A stretch of DNA of 64,000 nt from Tolypeutes matacus (lineage: Eukaryota; Chordata; Mammalia; Cingulata; Chlamyphoridae). The position numbers were made by a program, and so were the translations under genes. Each line of letters starts with the position of its first letter. Positions within the stretch are counted from its first letter, which is position 1. A model generated the notes under the pieces. That model was not told the DNA's origin. It ran no database searches and worked only from the letters and a program-made list of their open reading frames with translations. The stretch covers positions 20,828,887 to 20,892,886 of the forward strand of contig JAKSZT010054396.1 of NCBI GenBank assembly GCA_026826555.1. The letters run 5' to 3'. This document shows positions 10,876-21,885 of this stretch, piece after piece.

Positions 10876-11365
10876 ATATTTCATTGGAAGTATAGTTTAA
10901 GCATATTTATGTATTTAAATTTTCATATGGAATTAAAAGTTGAAAGGAGATTTTTTTTTAATATGAAATTATCACCCTGCTTTCTGCACCTAATTCTACA
11001 GGACCTAAAATGGCTAATTAAAGCTTAACTCTATTGCTTAGTTAATTCAGTTGACAGTTAACCCTAGGGAATATTTTGGCAGTTAATTATATACATTGAC
11101 AATTTTTATATGGTGGGTTTAAATTTATAGTAATACAGCTATAAAATCCCACATCAGCAACCAAATTTTGGTTTATACAAAGGTCCAGATTAATCTTAAT
11201 CAGTAGTAAGAAATGTAATTGGGCTTCCTCGATTAGTGATTATTCCCACAGTGCTTCAAAGAGCTTGTCATTCTTATGAATTGTTTTTCTGCTGTAATGC
11301 AATTTGTAAAAAAAAAAAAGATATCTATTTCTAAAGAGCATAGGTTAGTGACTAAATAAGAATTT

Positions 11366-11390
11366 CACACACACACACACGCGCACACAC
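11366..11390. repeat. (CA)n microsatellite
   Basis: CA dinucleotides with a CGCG interruption. Confidence 0.95.
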
Positions 11391-11479
11391 TTTTTAAAGC
11401 CAGAGTTCTATTCACCTTCAAGGTTTACCCCATTTCAGACTCTTAAAGAACGCTGAACCCAAGAACTTGCTAAGTTAAA

Positions 11480-12065
11480 ATCATGATAGAGACCCAAAGA
11501 AATTGACAGTCTAATTGGGAAAACAAGACGTTGAAGATATAAACCCATAAGAGAATGAAATAAAACAGAACCAAATCAGGTACCAATACCTGAGGGTTTG
11601 GGGCCAGAGCAGAGTGAACTCCTGGGTTTCAAGGAGGAATTCGAGGAAGCAGACGCTTCTGTGAGTGACTGCAACGCAGTTGATGAGAGCTGCAGAAGAG
11701 TTAGGTGCCCGGTGATGAGGAACACAAAGCAAGGAATGTCTAAGCCACACCAGGGGAGACAGAGAAGGCTTCCCTAGGAATAAGATATCCGAGATAAGTT
11801 TTAAAAGACAAAGATTTTCGAGGGAAAAGGAGGGCAGAAGGCCCACATCAAAGGCAAAAGCATAAAAATTGCTAAGGAGTTTGGACTTCCTGGTTGGTTA
11901 TGGGAGCCATGTCGGTTCATAAGTAACAAGCAGACATGGTCAGAGCTGTGTTTTGTAAAGACCCTCTGAATGTGGAATCCGAGGAGGATTTATTAGGGAC
12001 AGAGAGACTATGTCAGAGGTGTCATAGATAGTGGGGCCTGAACTGAAGGAGCCACACTGGAGAGG
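11480..12065 (+). repeat. Ancient mammalian interspersed repeat (family uncertain)
   Basis: The order of blocks (TAATTGGGAAAACAAGACG near the start, a GAGAAGGCTTCCCTAGGAAT block, AAGTTTTAAAAGACAAAGAT, then GGCAAAAGCATAAAAATTG and AAGGAGTTTGGACTTC) matches a widespread old mammalian repeat that also occurs at 55085-56560. The opposite-strand open frame at 11511-11846 is a shadow inside it. I do not name the family. Confidence 0.5.
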
Positions 12066-12192
12066 AAGCTGAGAAGATCCCCTTGTCACTGCATAAACAT
12101 AGACTGAGGGATTTTTTTTTCTTTTGGATCGAACAATTGTTTTGGAAAGGACAAAGAGAGATTATAAGTATTTGCTTTCTTCACAATTGCAG

Positions 12193-12353
12193 AAGGTTAC
12201 CCCCATCACCATCTCCTTTGGGAGGTTTGTGGTCTCGAAGCCAAATCACCAAATATACATGGAGCCCTGCTGAGCCCTGGGAAGATTCCATTTCTGTGCT
12301 GCATAATCTCCACTGTGGCCATTTGAAATGGGAATCAGAAGCTGCCTGCTCCA
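12193..12353 (+). other. Exon-like stretch with splice-site-like ends (unproven)
   Basis: A pyrimidine-rich tract ending TTCTTCACAATTGCAG lies just before 12193, and GTAAGTG follows 12353, so 161 bp are framed by good acceptor-like and donor-like signals. The surrounding frame (12083-12406, 107 residues) is open through it, but the opposite strand is also open (12181-12375), so coding is not shown. I recognise no protein. It could be an exon of a non-coding RNA or chance. It lies in single-copy DNA right after an ancient repeat. Confidence 0.2.
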
Positions 12354-12801
12354 GTAAGTGCCCTGTAACATGCAAGGCAGCTACTTATGTAGATGGTGTG
12401 GGATAGGGGGAAAAATTACTGTTTCCCATTACCTAGTGAATTCCATCCATCTGTTCTTGACCAGTGAATTAAATGTAAATAAACACTACCAAGTTCACTG
12501 GTAACCTTTAGTGCCTTCCATTAATCAGAGTAATAAGGGTCTTTTCTGTGGCCTTTGTTGGTGCTATAAAAAGAAAAATGGTGACATGAGGTCAGTTTTG
12601 CTGTAGTTCTGTGACATTTTGTCAATATGGTATTGGCAAGTCACTTATGGTGAAAAATAAGGGCATTATTTAGCTGTTAGGAGTTAGTAAATAGATTGTG
12701 TATTATGTTGTCTGTCATCAATCCAACTCCTAAGCCAACAAAGACCCCAGCTGCCTGACTATGTTTCCTGTTACTCTAAAAGCCTAATACAGCTTGCTTT
12801 T

Positions 12802-12802
<1 letters not shown>

Positions 12803-12836
<34 letters not shown>
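12803..12836. repeat. (CT)n microsatellite
   Basis: Uninterrupted CT dinucleotides, 17 units. Confidence 0.95.
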
Positions 12837-12838
<2 letters not shown>

Positions 12839-12858
12839 ACCCCATGCTCAGTGGCCCA

Positions 12859-12902
12859 GTGTGTGTGTGTGTGTGTGTGTGAGTGTGAGTGTGTGTGTGT
12901 GT
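12859..12902. repeat. (GT)n microsatellite
   Basis: GT dinucleotides with two GAGT interruptions, 22 bp downstream of a (CT)n run. Confidence 0.95.
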
Positions 12903-13504
12903 TAGAAAATGCTATCATATTTGAGGTTGATGTATGTGGGAATTTATTAACAGGAAATGAAAACTGATAGGTATTTAACATTTAATGTGAAATAATCTAC
13001 TGTAATATAAAAAACTCAAAACTAACTGTTTTAATTGTCCATAATAATTAAACTGTCACAGTGATAATTTAAAAGATAGGTAGATAGTAAGCTATTGACA
13101 CAAGCTCTTCAAATAAAGGGAGTTAATTTTAAAACTAAATTTAACAGAAATTGAATGATTGCTTGTTCCTCTCTTTTTTTTTTTAACGGAAGCATCAAAA
13201 CCTGTTTTTCAGCGTTTACCCAGGAAAAACCCAAATTCACTGAGGCAGTATATGTTACTAAATATAAAAATTCCTAGTAATAGAATTGGTACTTTTCATA
13301 ACGAGAAAGGATCTTTTAATACATATTGAGAGAAGAGTAAGTTAGCTATTTGGAAAATAGGTGTGTATGTGTTATCACATATCTACATGAGTTCATGAGT
13401 TCTGGAAGGATTCAAATTAAAATTTTTAAAATCAAACAAAATTTTAAAAAATATATATGATCAAATATTCATCAAATCTCTTAAGAAGAAAGAAAATTTC
13501 TGGC
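12903..13504. other. Single-copy DNA, no gene seen
   Basis: AT-rich, no long frame, no recognised repeat. Confidence 0.5.
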
Positions 13505-13830
13505 CTTGGGATTCTATGTTTAGCCTCTGTCTCCTTTTCTAGCTTCATCTCTCACTGCTCCCCACTGAGATTTTTCATTTCAGATAACAAATTTCAAGTT
13601 CCCAGCAAACCCTAAGCTGTTTCACAAATTCCTTCTATCTGGAGCACTTTTGCCCCTTATTTGATGGGTAAATACCTACTCATCCTTCAAGACTTGTCCA
13701 TGATTCATCTCCAGGAAGCTGTCCTTGTCATCTCTTTCAGGTCCCCATCCCGAGCCCTACCTTTCAGAGGTCAGAACCAGAGGCCTATCTTCCCTTGTCT
13801 TTCTAAACCTGCCTCCTTACTCTAAACCAG
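13505..13830 (+). repeat. L2 LINE fragment
   Basis: Diverged L2 3' region: ATCTGGAGCACTTTTGCCCC, then TACTCATCCTTCAAGACTTG, then CCAGGAAGCTGTCCTTG, in the expected order and spacing. Confidence 0.65.
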
Positions 13831-13869
13831 CAAAATTTATTGACTAGTCCCTCCTTTCCCCACTGATCT

Positions 13870-14995
13870 GCAATGCCATTCCAGTAACATACTAAAGTTC
13901 TATATATGCTTGGTTCTATTTCTGTTCCACTGGTTAACATCGTTATCCTAGTATTAATACTGAACTGTATGAGCTGTCATAGTTATAATAAGTCTTGATA
14001 AGGCAAGTTGCCCTCTTTATTTTTCTTTTCAATATAGCTTTGTGATATTGAGCATTCCTGTCCATGAACATGGAATATTGAGCATTCCTGTCCATGAACA
14101 TGGAATATTTCTCCGTTTATTTAGGTCTAATGTTTTCATTATCTGCATATAAGTATTACTAATATTTTGTTAAATTTATTCCTAAGTACTTACATTTTTT
14201 TATACTGTTATAGTCTTTTTTCTAAATCATATTTTCTATTTGTTATTAATGAATAGAAGTGCAATTGATTTTTGTACATTATAGTCTGACACCTTGCTAA
14301 ATTATTTTATTTCTAATAATTTGTCTACAGATTATTTTGGTTAACCTAGGTAAGCAACCATATAATCTGTAAGTAACGGTGATTTTATCTCTTCCTTCCC
14401 AATCATGATGCCTTTAGTTTCTTTTCCTTGACTTTCTATACTGGTTAGGATCGCCAGCACAGTGTTTAATTGAAGCAGTGAGACTGGACACCTATGTCTT
14501 GTCCCAAATTTGAAGGAATGTTTTTGACATTTTCTCATTAAGAATTATGCTTTCTTTAGGTTCTTTATCAAGTTAAAGAAATTCTTTCTCTCCTAATTTG
14601 CTAAAAGCTATTACCATAAATAGATATTGAATCCTATGAAGTGCTCTTTTTGCATCCACTGAGAAGGTCATATGATTTTCCTCCTTTAATTTTTTAACGT
14701 GCTAAATGACATTTTAAAACTTTCTAAACTCAAACCACCTTTGCATCACATGCATAACTTCAATTTTGTAAGGGTATTATCTGTTTACACACTTTTGGAC
14801 TAATTTACTAATATTTTACAATTTTTGCATATCTGTTCATGAACAAGATTGGCCTATAATTTTCCTTTCTCAAGTTGTCCTTTTCTGGTTTTGATAGGAA
14901 GTTATATTAGCCTTATAGAATTAGTTGGGGAGTTTTTCTTCCTCTGTATTTTCTAGATAGAAAAGTTTGTTTAATTGAATTGGTTACTACTTTTT
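13870..14995 (-). mobile_element. Old L1 ORF2 fragment
   Basis: Minus-strand RT region: a decayed piece at 14341-14538 shows KFGTRHRCPVSLLQLNTVL, the counterpart of the RQGCPLS block, then GKEEIKSPLLTDYM where FADD is lost. Upstream blocks (GTTCTATATATGC, TCCATGAACATGGAAT) match other L1 copies here. It contains an exact 30-bp tandem duplication at 14045-14104. The right end meets a T run and another L1 3'UTR. Confidence 0.75.
14045..14104. repeat. 30-bp exact tandem duplication inside L1
   Basis: Two identical 30-bp units, 14045-14074 and 14075-14104, each starting ATATTGAGCATTCCTG. Other L1 copies in the window have one unit at this place. Confidence 0.95.
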
Positions 14996-15000
14996 CTTTT

Positions 15001-16810
15001 TTTTTTTTTTTTTTTTTTTGCTGGCCACGTGACTTTTTTTCTTTTAATTTTAATTTTTTAAATGTTTTTAAAGATACTTAGATTATATAAATGTCACATA
15101 AAAAAATATAGGGGATTCCCATATGTCCTGCTCCCCACACCTCCCACATTTTCCCACATTGACAACATTCTTCATTAGTGAGGTATATTCATTGCAATTG
15201 ATGAACACATTTTGGAGCATTGCCACTAAGTGCAGATTAAAGTTTACATTGTAGTTTACTCTCTCTCCCACACAATTCTGTAGGTTATGACAAGATTTAT
15301 AATGGCCTATTATCTGTCATTGCAATGTCATTCAGGACAACTCCCAAGTCCCCAAAATGCCCCCATATTACACCTGTTTTTCCCTTTCCCTGCCCTCAGA
15401 ACCTCCAGTGGCCACTGCCTCCACATCATTGATAAAATTTCTTCCATTGCTAGAATCACAATAAGCCTATAGTAGAATACCAGTAAATCAAATACTTTAG
15501 TCCATAGTTCATTCCCCAAATCCTGAGGATTCTGGGATGATGATGTCCACTCCACCTCTGAGAAGGGGCTGTGATCCCATAGGGCCAATGGATGGGACTC
15601 TCTTGCTTGCAGTTGTAGACTCTCTTGGTTCCTTGGTATGGTGGTTGTCCATCATCACCTCCATGTTAGTTGCCCTGGGTGAGTCCAATGAACTGGTGAG
15701 TAGGTGTTGTAACTCCGTTGAGTCTCTGGGCCCAGCTGGCACATGGACAGCCCAAAGATTCAAGTCTCTTGAATGTACACCTACCAACTCCAGCACCAAC
15801 TATAGGTTTAAATAGAAGGGACAGATGAGCCATGTGTAGGGAAATTACAACAGAGTCCAGTTCTGTCACGCTGGGGAGCACAAAGCCCAAAGTAGGGCCC
15901 ACTGGCAAGGCACCAAACTCATGAGCTATTTGCCCTGACCATAGTGCCTGAGTGTCTCCAGAGCCCTCAGGAGCTCTGCTATTTGGAATAGTATCTAATT
16001 TGTCAGTCAATGAGATCCTGCCAAGAAATGCATAAGCATAACCTCTGGAATGACCTCCCGACTCACTTTGAAGTCTCTTAGCCATATAAACTCATTTGTC
16101 TTTACATTTTCCCCCTTTTGGTCAAGGTCTTTTTCCAGTTGCATTGCTAGTTGGTGCTTGGTAGTAATCCTTTGGTGCCAAGGAGGCTCATCCCAAGGAG
16201 TCATGTCCCACATTGGGAGGAAGGTAATGTATTTATATGCTGAGTTCGGTTTAGAGAGAGGCCACATTTGAGCAACAAGGAGGCTCCTAGGAGGTAAGTC
16301 TTAGGCACATTATACTAGGCTAAGTTTCAATTTCAAGAGTAAAGGTTCATAAGCACAGTCATCAATATCAAGGGCCCGTCAGTGGACGATCCCCCTTCAC
16401 TAGTCATTGTCCCTGTCCTCAGGGGGTTCTTGCTGATCTATTAGAGAATGTGGCAGCGCTCACCAGTATGGGGATTTGATATTCCTTAGGTTATTGTGTG
16501 ACTCTCCACTCACCCTGACAATGCCCCATGAACATGTGAACACATGTATATGCCTTATATGTATGCCCAGGTGAGCTTCCTCCCATGTATCCCCCATCAC
16601 TGACACTCCGCATCAATGATCCTCCCCTGCCACAGTTGTAACCCTCCTGTGATCTAAAGCTTCTTCAAAAATGAAGTGAATAAAATAGCCAAATATGATT
16701 AATAAGACAATGAATAATAATGATAGTTTTAAAAATGAGAAATAAAATACCAAAAAATTTCTAAAAATTAAAAATTAGGGTAATAAAAATAATGAAAAAA
16801 ATAATTTTTT
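15001..16810 (-). mobile_element. 5'-truncated L1: 3'UTR only, long-3'UTR subfamily
   Basis: Starts with a T run (15001-15020) and continues as the reverse complement of the 3'UTR seen at 42390-44017 and 44050-45628: GATTCCCATATG, CTCTCTCCCACACAATTCTG, then TTGAGCAACAAGGAGGCTCC. Several overlapping short open frames here (15083-16271) lie in this non-coding UTR and are not genes. It separates two older L1 pieces. Confidence 0.8.
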
Positions 16811-17904
16811 TTGACATTTTCCCTTTCATCACTATAAGATCTGTTCCTATATGTACAGTGACATTGTCTTCCATTTATCCCCCCAGTGTCTTACTTTTTT
16901 TTTTTTTTTCATTTTGTCCTCAAAGAAGTTTTAGGTTACAGAAAAGTCATGTACCGAATAGAGGGGACTCCCATATACCCAACATCCACTCCCTTTCCCC
17001 CCTTCCCCTATTAATAACATTGTATATGTGGATGGTATGTGGTATGTTTGTTACAACTGATGTTCAAATATTGAAATATTGCTACCAACCATGGCAAATG
17101 GTTTACATTTTGGACCATACATTTTTATAAATTATGATGCAATTCAACATCACGTGTATCCATCATAGCAGGATCATGTAGAAGACTTCCATTGTCCACA
17201 AAATGCCTCCTGTTCCATCTATTCTATTCCTCCCTCCACCTCCCCTCAGGACCCATGGCAACCACCAGGCTTCACTTCTTGAAGAAAAAAATTCATAGTT
17301 ACTTGCAACAACACTGAGGGCTTGACATGCTGGTCTGCCCTCCCCTATTAGGCACCACCCATGCTCTTAAGAGACTCCTGCCCCACTATTTGAGAACATA
17401 GCGGGCCTCCCCAGGTTGGGAGTCCACCACCTTGCTGCTCATTATGTGGGTCTCCACCCACTGATATAACACACTATGGCAAGATGATCACTCACACACT
17501 CCCTAGAAGCCTGCCCTAGGTGCGCCTTGTCCCAAATGCCCCCCACATCCAAAACCGCAAACCAGCAACCCTCACTTGCCATATTGCCAAAAGAGCATTC
17601 CAAACATTGTAGTTTCAACCATGTACCCACCAATCCCCAGTGTTCATCTGCACCCTCCCCTAACCATCCCCTCAGTTCCATGGACAGGCCAACCCACCCT
17701 CCTGATCCTACCCCCCTGACAAACCAGCACCACCTAACCTAAAAGTATCATTACACCACTGTCATGCCCCTCCACTGTACAACTTCACACTTCCTCCTTA
17801 TCATAGATTTTGCCCATATGGGTGTTGGCTGACAACCTTCTTCTCCCTTACTATTTCCCTATCTTCCAGACTCTAGCTCTGTGAGTCTGCTCAAATTGCT
17901 TAAT

Positions 17905-18858
17905 TCATGTCAGTGAGGTCATGTAATATTTGTTCTTCAGTGCCTGGCTTGCTTCATTCAACATAAGGTCCTCAAGATTAATCCATGTTATCCTGTATGT
18001 TAATACTATATTCCTTCTTACAGTTGAGTAATATTCCATTGTATGTATATACCACAATTTGTTTATCCATTCATCTGTTGAAGGGCATTTGGGTTGATTC
18101 CAAGTTTTGGCAATAGTGAATAATGCCACTATGAACATTGGTGTGCATGTATCTGTTTGTGTCCTTGCTTTCAGTTCTTCTGGGTATATATTCAGCAGTG
18201 GAATTGCTGGGTCGTATGGCAGTTCTATAGTTAGTTTACTGAATAACCACCAAACTGTCCTGCACAGTGGCTGCACCATTCTACATTTGCACCAGCAATG
18301 GATGAGGGTTCCCATTCCTCCACATCTTCTCCAACACTTGTAGTCCTCTGTTTTTTAATAGCCACCAGTCTAATGGGTATAAGATGATATCTCATTGTAG
18401 TTTTGATTTGCATTTCCCTAATAGCTAGTGATGTCGATCATCTTTTCATGTGCTTTTTTAGCCATTTGTATTTATGTCTTCTTTGGAGAAGTGTCACTTC
18501 AAATCACTTGCCTCTTTTTTTTTTTTTTTTTTTTTACTGGGAGGTCCCGGGGATCGAACCCGGGTCCCTCCATATGGGAGACGGATGCCTAACCAGTTGA
18601 GCCACATCCGACCCCTTGCCTCTTTTTTAAATGAGTTGTTTTTCTTTTTCTTTTCGAGGTATAGGATTTCTTTATATATGCTGGATATTAGGCCCCTATT
18701 AGAATATATGGTTATCAAATATTTTCTCTCATTGAGTGGGCTGCCTTTTCACTTTCTTGACAAACTCCTTTGAGGTGCAAAAGTTTTTAATTTTGAAGAG
18801 GTCCCATTTATCTATTTTTTCTTTCATTGCTCATGCTTTGGGTATAAAGTTCATGAAA
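17905..18858 (-). pseudogene. L1 ORF2 C-terminal region, decayed
   Basis: The 136-residue piece at 17905-18315 reads [16 protein letters not shown], then [18 protein letters not shown], then [20 protein letters not shown], then MTSLT before a stop. It is the end of ORF2 including the Cys-rich motif with one change (CWCKC for CWWDC). Upstream, 18231-18413 is in another frame ([14 protein letters not shown]), and a SINE interrupts the next part. No catalytic RT motif is included. Confidence 0.85.
18521..18614 (-). mobile_element. DAS-type SINE with 14-bp TSD
   Basis: In sense: GGGTCGGATGTGGCTCAACT, CATATGGAGGGACC, B box GGGTTCGATCCCCGGG, then an A tail. CTTGCCTCTTTTTT is duplicated at 18507-18520 and 18615-18628. 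It is nested in L1 ORF2. Confidence 0.93.
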
Positions 18859-18859
18859 C

Positions 18860-21238
18860 CATTTAAATTGGTTACTCTTAACTAAATAATTGATTAAAGA
18901 AAGAATTACAAGGGAATTATAAAATACTAAGAGATGAGGGAAAATGAAAAGACAGCATACCGCAACTTATAGGATGCAGGAAAGGCAGTACTCGGAAGGA
19001 AGTATATAGCTCTAACTGCTCCCGTTGAAAAAGAGGAACAATCTCAAATCAGTAACCTAAACTCACATCTGGAGGAACTAGAAAAAAAAGAGCAAATTAA
19101 ACCCAAAGTAAGCAAAAGGAGGAAGTAATAAAGATTACAGTGGATACAAATGAAACAGATAGAAAAATAATTCAGTGACTCCACACAAATCAAGAGTTGG
19201 TTCTTTGAAAAGATCAGTAAAATTGTCTAACCTTTATTTAAACTAACAAGGAAAAAAAGAGGATGCCAGTAACAAAAATTAGAAATGAAAGTAGAGACAT
19301 TACTACCAACCCCACATAAATAAAAAGGATAATAAAAGAATACTCTGAAGAATTTTATGCCAATAAATTAGATAACCTAGATGAAATGGACAAATTCCTA
19401 GAAACACACAAATTACCTGAACTGACTCAAAAAGAAATCAAAGGTCCCAATAGATCTTCTATTGAATCAATAAAGATATCACAAGAAAAAAAAATTACAT
19501 ACCATATTTGGCATTGGTATTAGAGTGATGCTAGGCTCATGACATGAGTTAGGAAATAGTCCCTCCTCTTTAATTTTTTGGAAGAGTTTGAGAATTTGGA
19601 GTTGGCTTTTATAATGCTAATTTATTAGGTTAAAAGCTTATAGTTCTGAGGCTGGAAAAAATGTCCAAATTAAGGCATCAGGCAACGTTCTCTCCTCAAA
19701 GGTGAGCTGCTGGTGAGCCTGGACTCCTGCCACATGGCAAAGCACAATGGTGGCTCTGCCAGTCTCTGCCTTCTCCTCCAGGCTCACTTTCTCCCCGAGC
19801 TTAGCTGTGGGTGGTCAGACACATGGCTCTTCTCTTCCCTTTCCTCTGGGCCTTGTCTCTTTCAGCTTCTTGGTAAAGGAGCTTCCTTGGCTCCTAGGGC
19901 CTTCTCCCTCAACTTCTGGGTTTTTCTCTGTCTCTGCAGTTCTTATTCCTCAATTTATAAAGGACTCCAGGAGTCATGCTCTACTGGGTCATGCCCTACT
20001 GAAATGATCTAATCAAAAGGAAGGTCCTTTAAATGACTCTAATCAAAAGGTCCCATTTACAATAGGTTTTACCCCCAAAGTAATGGATTAGATTTAAGAA
20101 CATGATCTTCTGGGATCCACCCAGCTTCAAACTGTCACAATATAGGTGCAAAAATCCTCAAGAAAATACTAGCAAACTGAATCGAATAGCATATTAAAGG
20201 GATTATACACCACAATCAATTCAGATTTATTTCAGGAATGCATGATTCATCATAAGAAAATTAATCAATGTAATGCACCACATTAATGGAATGAAGATAA
20301 AAACCACATGATCATTTCAATTGATGCGGAGAAGGCATTTGACAAATCCACCAACCTTTCTTGATACAAACACTCAGAAAATTAGGAATAGAAGTTATCT
20401 TCCTCAACATGATAAAGGGCATATGTGAAAAAAACCACTGCTAACATCATACTCAATGGTGAAAGACTAAAATCTTTCCCCCTAAGATCAGGACTAGGAC
20501 AAAAATGCCCACTTTCATCAATGCTATTCAATAATGTACTGGACGTGCTAGTCACACCAATTGGCAAGAAAGGGAAATAAAAGGCATCCACATTGAAAAG
20601 GAAGAAGTAAAATTATCCTTTGTCACATATGACATGATCCTATATATAGAAAATTCTGAAGATTCTACCAAAAAAACTACTAGGTCTAATGAATGAATTC
20701 AACAAAATGATGTAGTACAAGATCCAACATGCAAAAATCAGTGATTTTTAAAAATAGCATCAGTGAGCAATCTGAAAAGGTAATCAAGAAAACAATTCCA
20801 TTTACAATAGGAACTAAAAGAATAAGATATCTAGGACTACATTTAACCAAGAATGTAATGGATTTGTACACAGAAAACTATAAAAACATTGTGAAAGAAA
20901 TCGAAGACCTAAATAAATGGAAAGATATCCCATGCCCATGGGTTGGAAAACTTGATATTGTTAATATGTCAATATTCCCCAAAGTGATTTACAGATTCAA
21001 CACAATCTTCTTTGCAGAAATGGTAAAGCTTATCACCAAATTCATTTGGAAGGGCAAAAGACCCAATAGCAAAAACCATCTTGAAAAAGAACAAAGTTGG
21101 AGCATGCTTACTTACCAATTTCAAAATTTATTACAAAGCTACAGTAATAAAAACAGTGTGATACTTGCACAAGTTCAGACATACAGACCAATGGAATAGA
21201 ATTAAGAGTTCAAAATAAAGTCACACATTCATGGCCAA
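18860..21238 (+). mobile_element. L1, inverted 5' part (linker, RT, up to C-terminal region)
   Basis: Plus-strand L1 ORF2 from the endonuclease-RT linker (AGGAACTAGAAAAAAAAGAG, then AATCAAGAGTTGGTTCTTTG) to the region after RT. The 156-residue open piece at 20729-21199 reads RIRYLGLHLTKNVMDLYTENYKNIVKEIEDLNKWKD and onward. The FADD site (about 20600-20650) is changed to a VTYDM-like form. A local rearrangement and an LTR lie at 19440-20141. The end at 21238 corresponds to the ORF2 position just upstream of where the minus-strand 3' part starts. Confidence 0.8.
19597..20141 (-). mobile_element. LTR, MaLR-like
   Basis: On the minus strand it starts TGTGACAGTTTGAAGCTGG and ends shortly after an AATAAA near 19625, the layout of a MaLR-type LTR about 545 bp long. 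It interrupts the RT region of the L1, which resumes with TATAGGTGCAAAAATCCTC. The left border is estimated. The two overlapping open frames at 19713-20012 are within this LTR and I do not regard them as genes. Confidence 0.6.
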
Positions 21239-21250
21239 TTGATTTTTTTT

Positions 21251-21257
21251 AAAAGAT

Positions 21258-21300
<43 letters not shown>

Positions 21301-21302
21301 TT
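21251..21302. repeat. (TTTA)n microsatellite
   Basis: About 12 TTTA units after AAAAGATT. The same AAGATT(TTATTTA) tail occurs at the 3' end of long-form DAS-SINEs here, so it may be a leftover SINE tail. Confidence 0.9.
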
Positions 21303-21379
21303 GTTCTTAGGAAATATACTTGGAAGTATTAAGGAGCATGATGTATGCAACCTCTCTCAAATGTTTAGAAAATAGGTAA

Positions 21380-21563
21380 ATATATAGGTAGGTAGGTAGG
21401 TAGGAAGGTAGGTGCATAGGTAGATGGAAGAGGAGAGTGAGAAAGAGAGTAAGAAAGAAACGGAAAGAAGGAAGGAGGAAAGGAGGAATGGAAAGGAGGA
21501 AGGAAGGGATGGAAGGGGGGAGAAAGAAGTGGGGAGGGAGGGAGAGAGGTAAGGAGGAAGAGA
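21380..21563 (+). repeat. Polypurine low-complexity tract
   Basis: GGTA units give way to long GGAA/GGGA/GAGA mixtures over about 180 bp. Two open frames on the other strand (21357-21620) are low-complexity Pro/Ser/Leu sequence created by this tract. Confidence 0.9.
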
Positions 21564-21885
21564 GAGGTATCTTTGTGGTTCCTTGACTTTTCCATCACAT
21601 GGCAATTCACATAGCGGCATCTTCTCTTTCCTCTTCCGGGTTCCGTTGACTTCTAGCTTCTAGCTCTTCCCTGTTGCTTCTCTCTTCATCTGAATTTCAC
21701 TCTGCTTATAAAGAACCTCAGTAACCTGGATTAAAACCCAACCTGACTCAGTTGGGCCACACTTTAACAAAAGTAACGCCTTTAAGAGATCATATTTACA
21801 GTGGATCCACACCCACCAGAATGCAGACCAAGACCAAGAACCTGTCCAAACTGGGATACACAATTCAATCCACCATACCCCTTTA
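21564..21885 (-). mobile_element. LTR fragment, MLT1/MST-like
   Basis: On the minus strand it starts TATGGTGGATTGAATTGTGT, which resembles the opening of MLT1-type MaLR LTRs, then GTGGATCCACTGTAAATATG and a GTTCTTTATAAGCAGAG TATA-like block. The other end merges into a purine-rich tract. Confidence 0.65.

Larger units (their letters stand above)
16895..18858 (-). mobile_element. L1, 3' part of a 5'-inverted copy, about 1 kb 3'UTR
   Basis: From a T run at 16891-16908 the minus strand gives about 1 kb of 3'UTR (16909-17904) and then the ORF2 C-terminus. It ends at 18858 within the block before RGKIDKWD, where plus-strand L1 starts. The two parts fit a twin-priming 5' inversion: this piece starts in ORF2 just where the adjoining plus-strand piece ends. 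A DAS-SINE (18521-18614) is nested in it. Confidence 0.8.

Noticed and set aside
11511..11846. 111-residue minus-strand frame resembling a small protein
   Set aside because: Lies inside an ancient interspersed repeat, with no domain, start context or splice evidence.
15509..16085. Overlapping 86-139 residue frames on both strands
   Set aside because: All are within the non-coding 3'UTR of a truncated L1, which stays open by chance because it is relatively GC-rich.
19713..20012. Two overlapping plus-strand frames (99 and 86 residues) with Ser/Leu-rich sequence
   Set aside because: They lie in antisense to a MaLR-like LTR and share no domain with known proteins.
21251..21302. Regular TTTA array considered as a CRISPR-like or satellite repeat
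   Set aside because: A simple tetranucleotide run in vertebrate DNA without spacers.
21357..21620. Pro/Ser/Leu-rich frames on the minus strand
   Set aside because: Translation of a polypurine tract next to an LTR.
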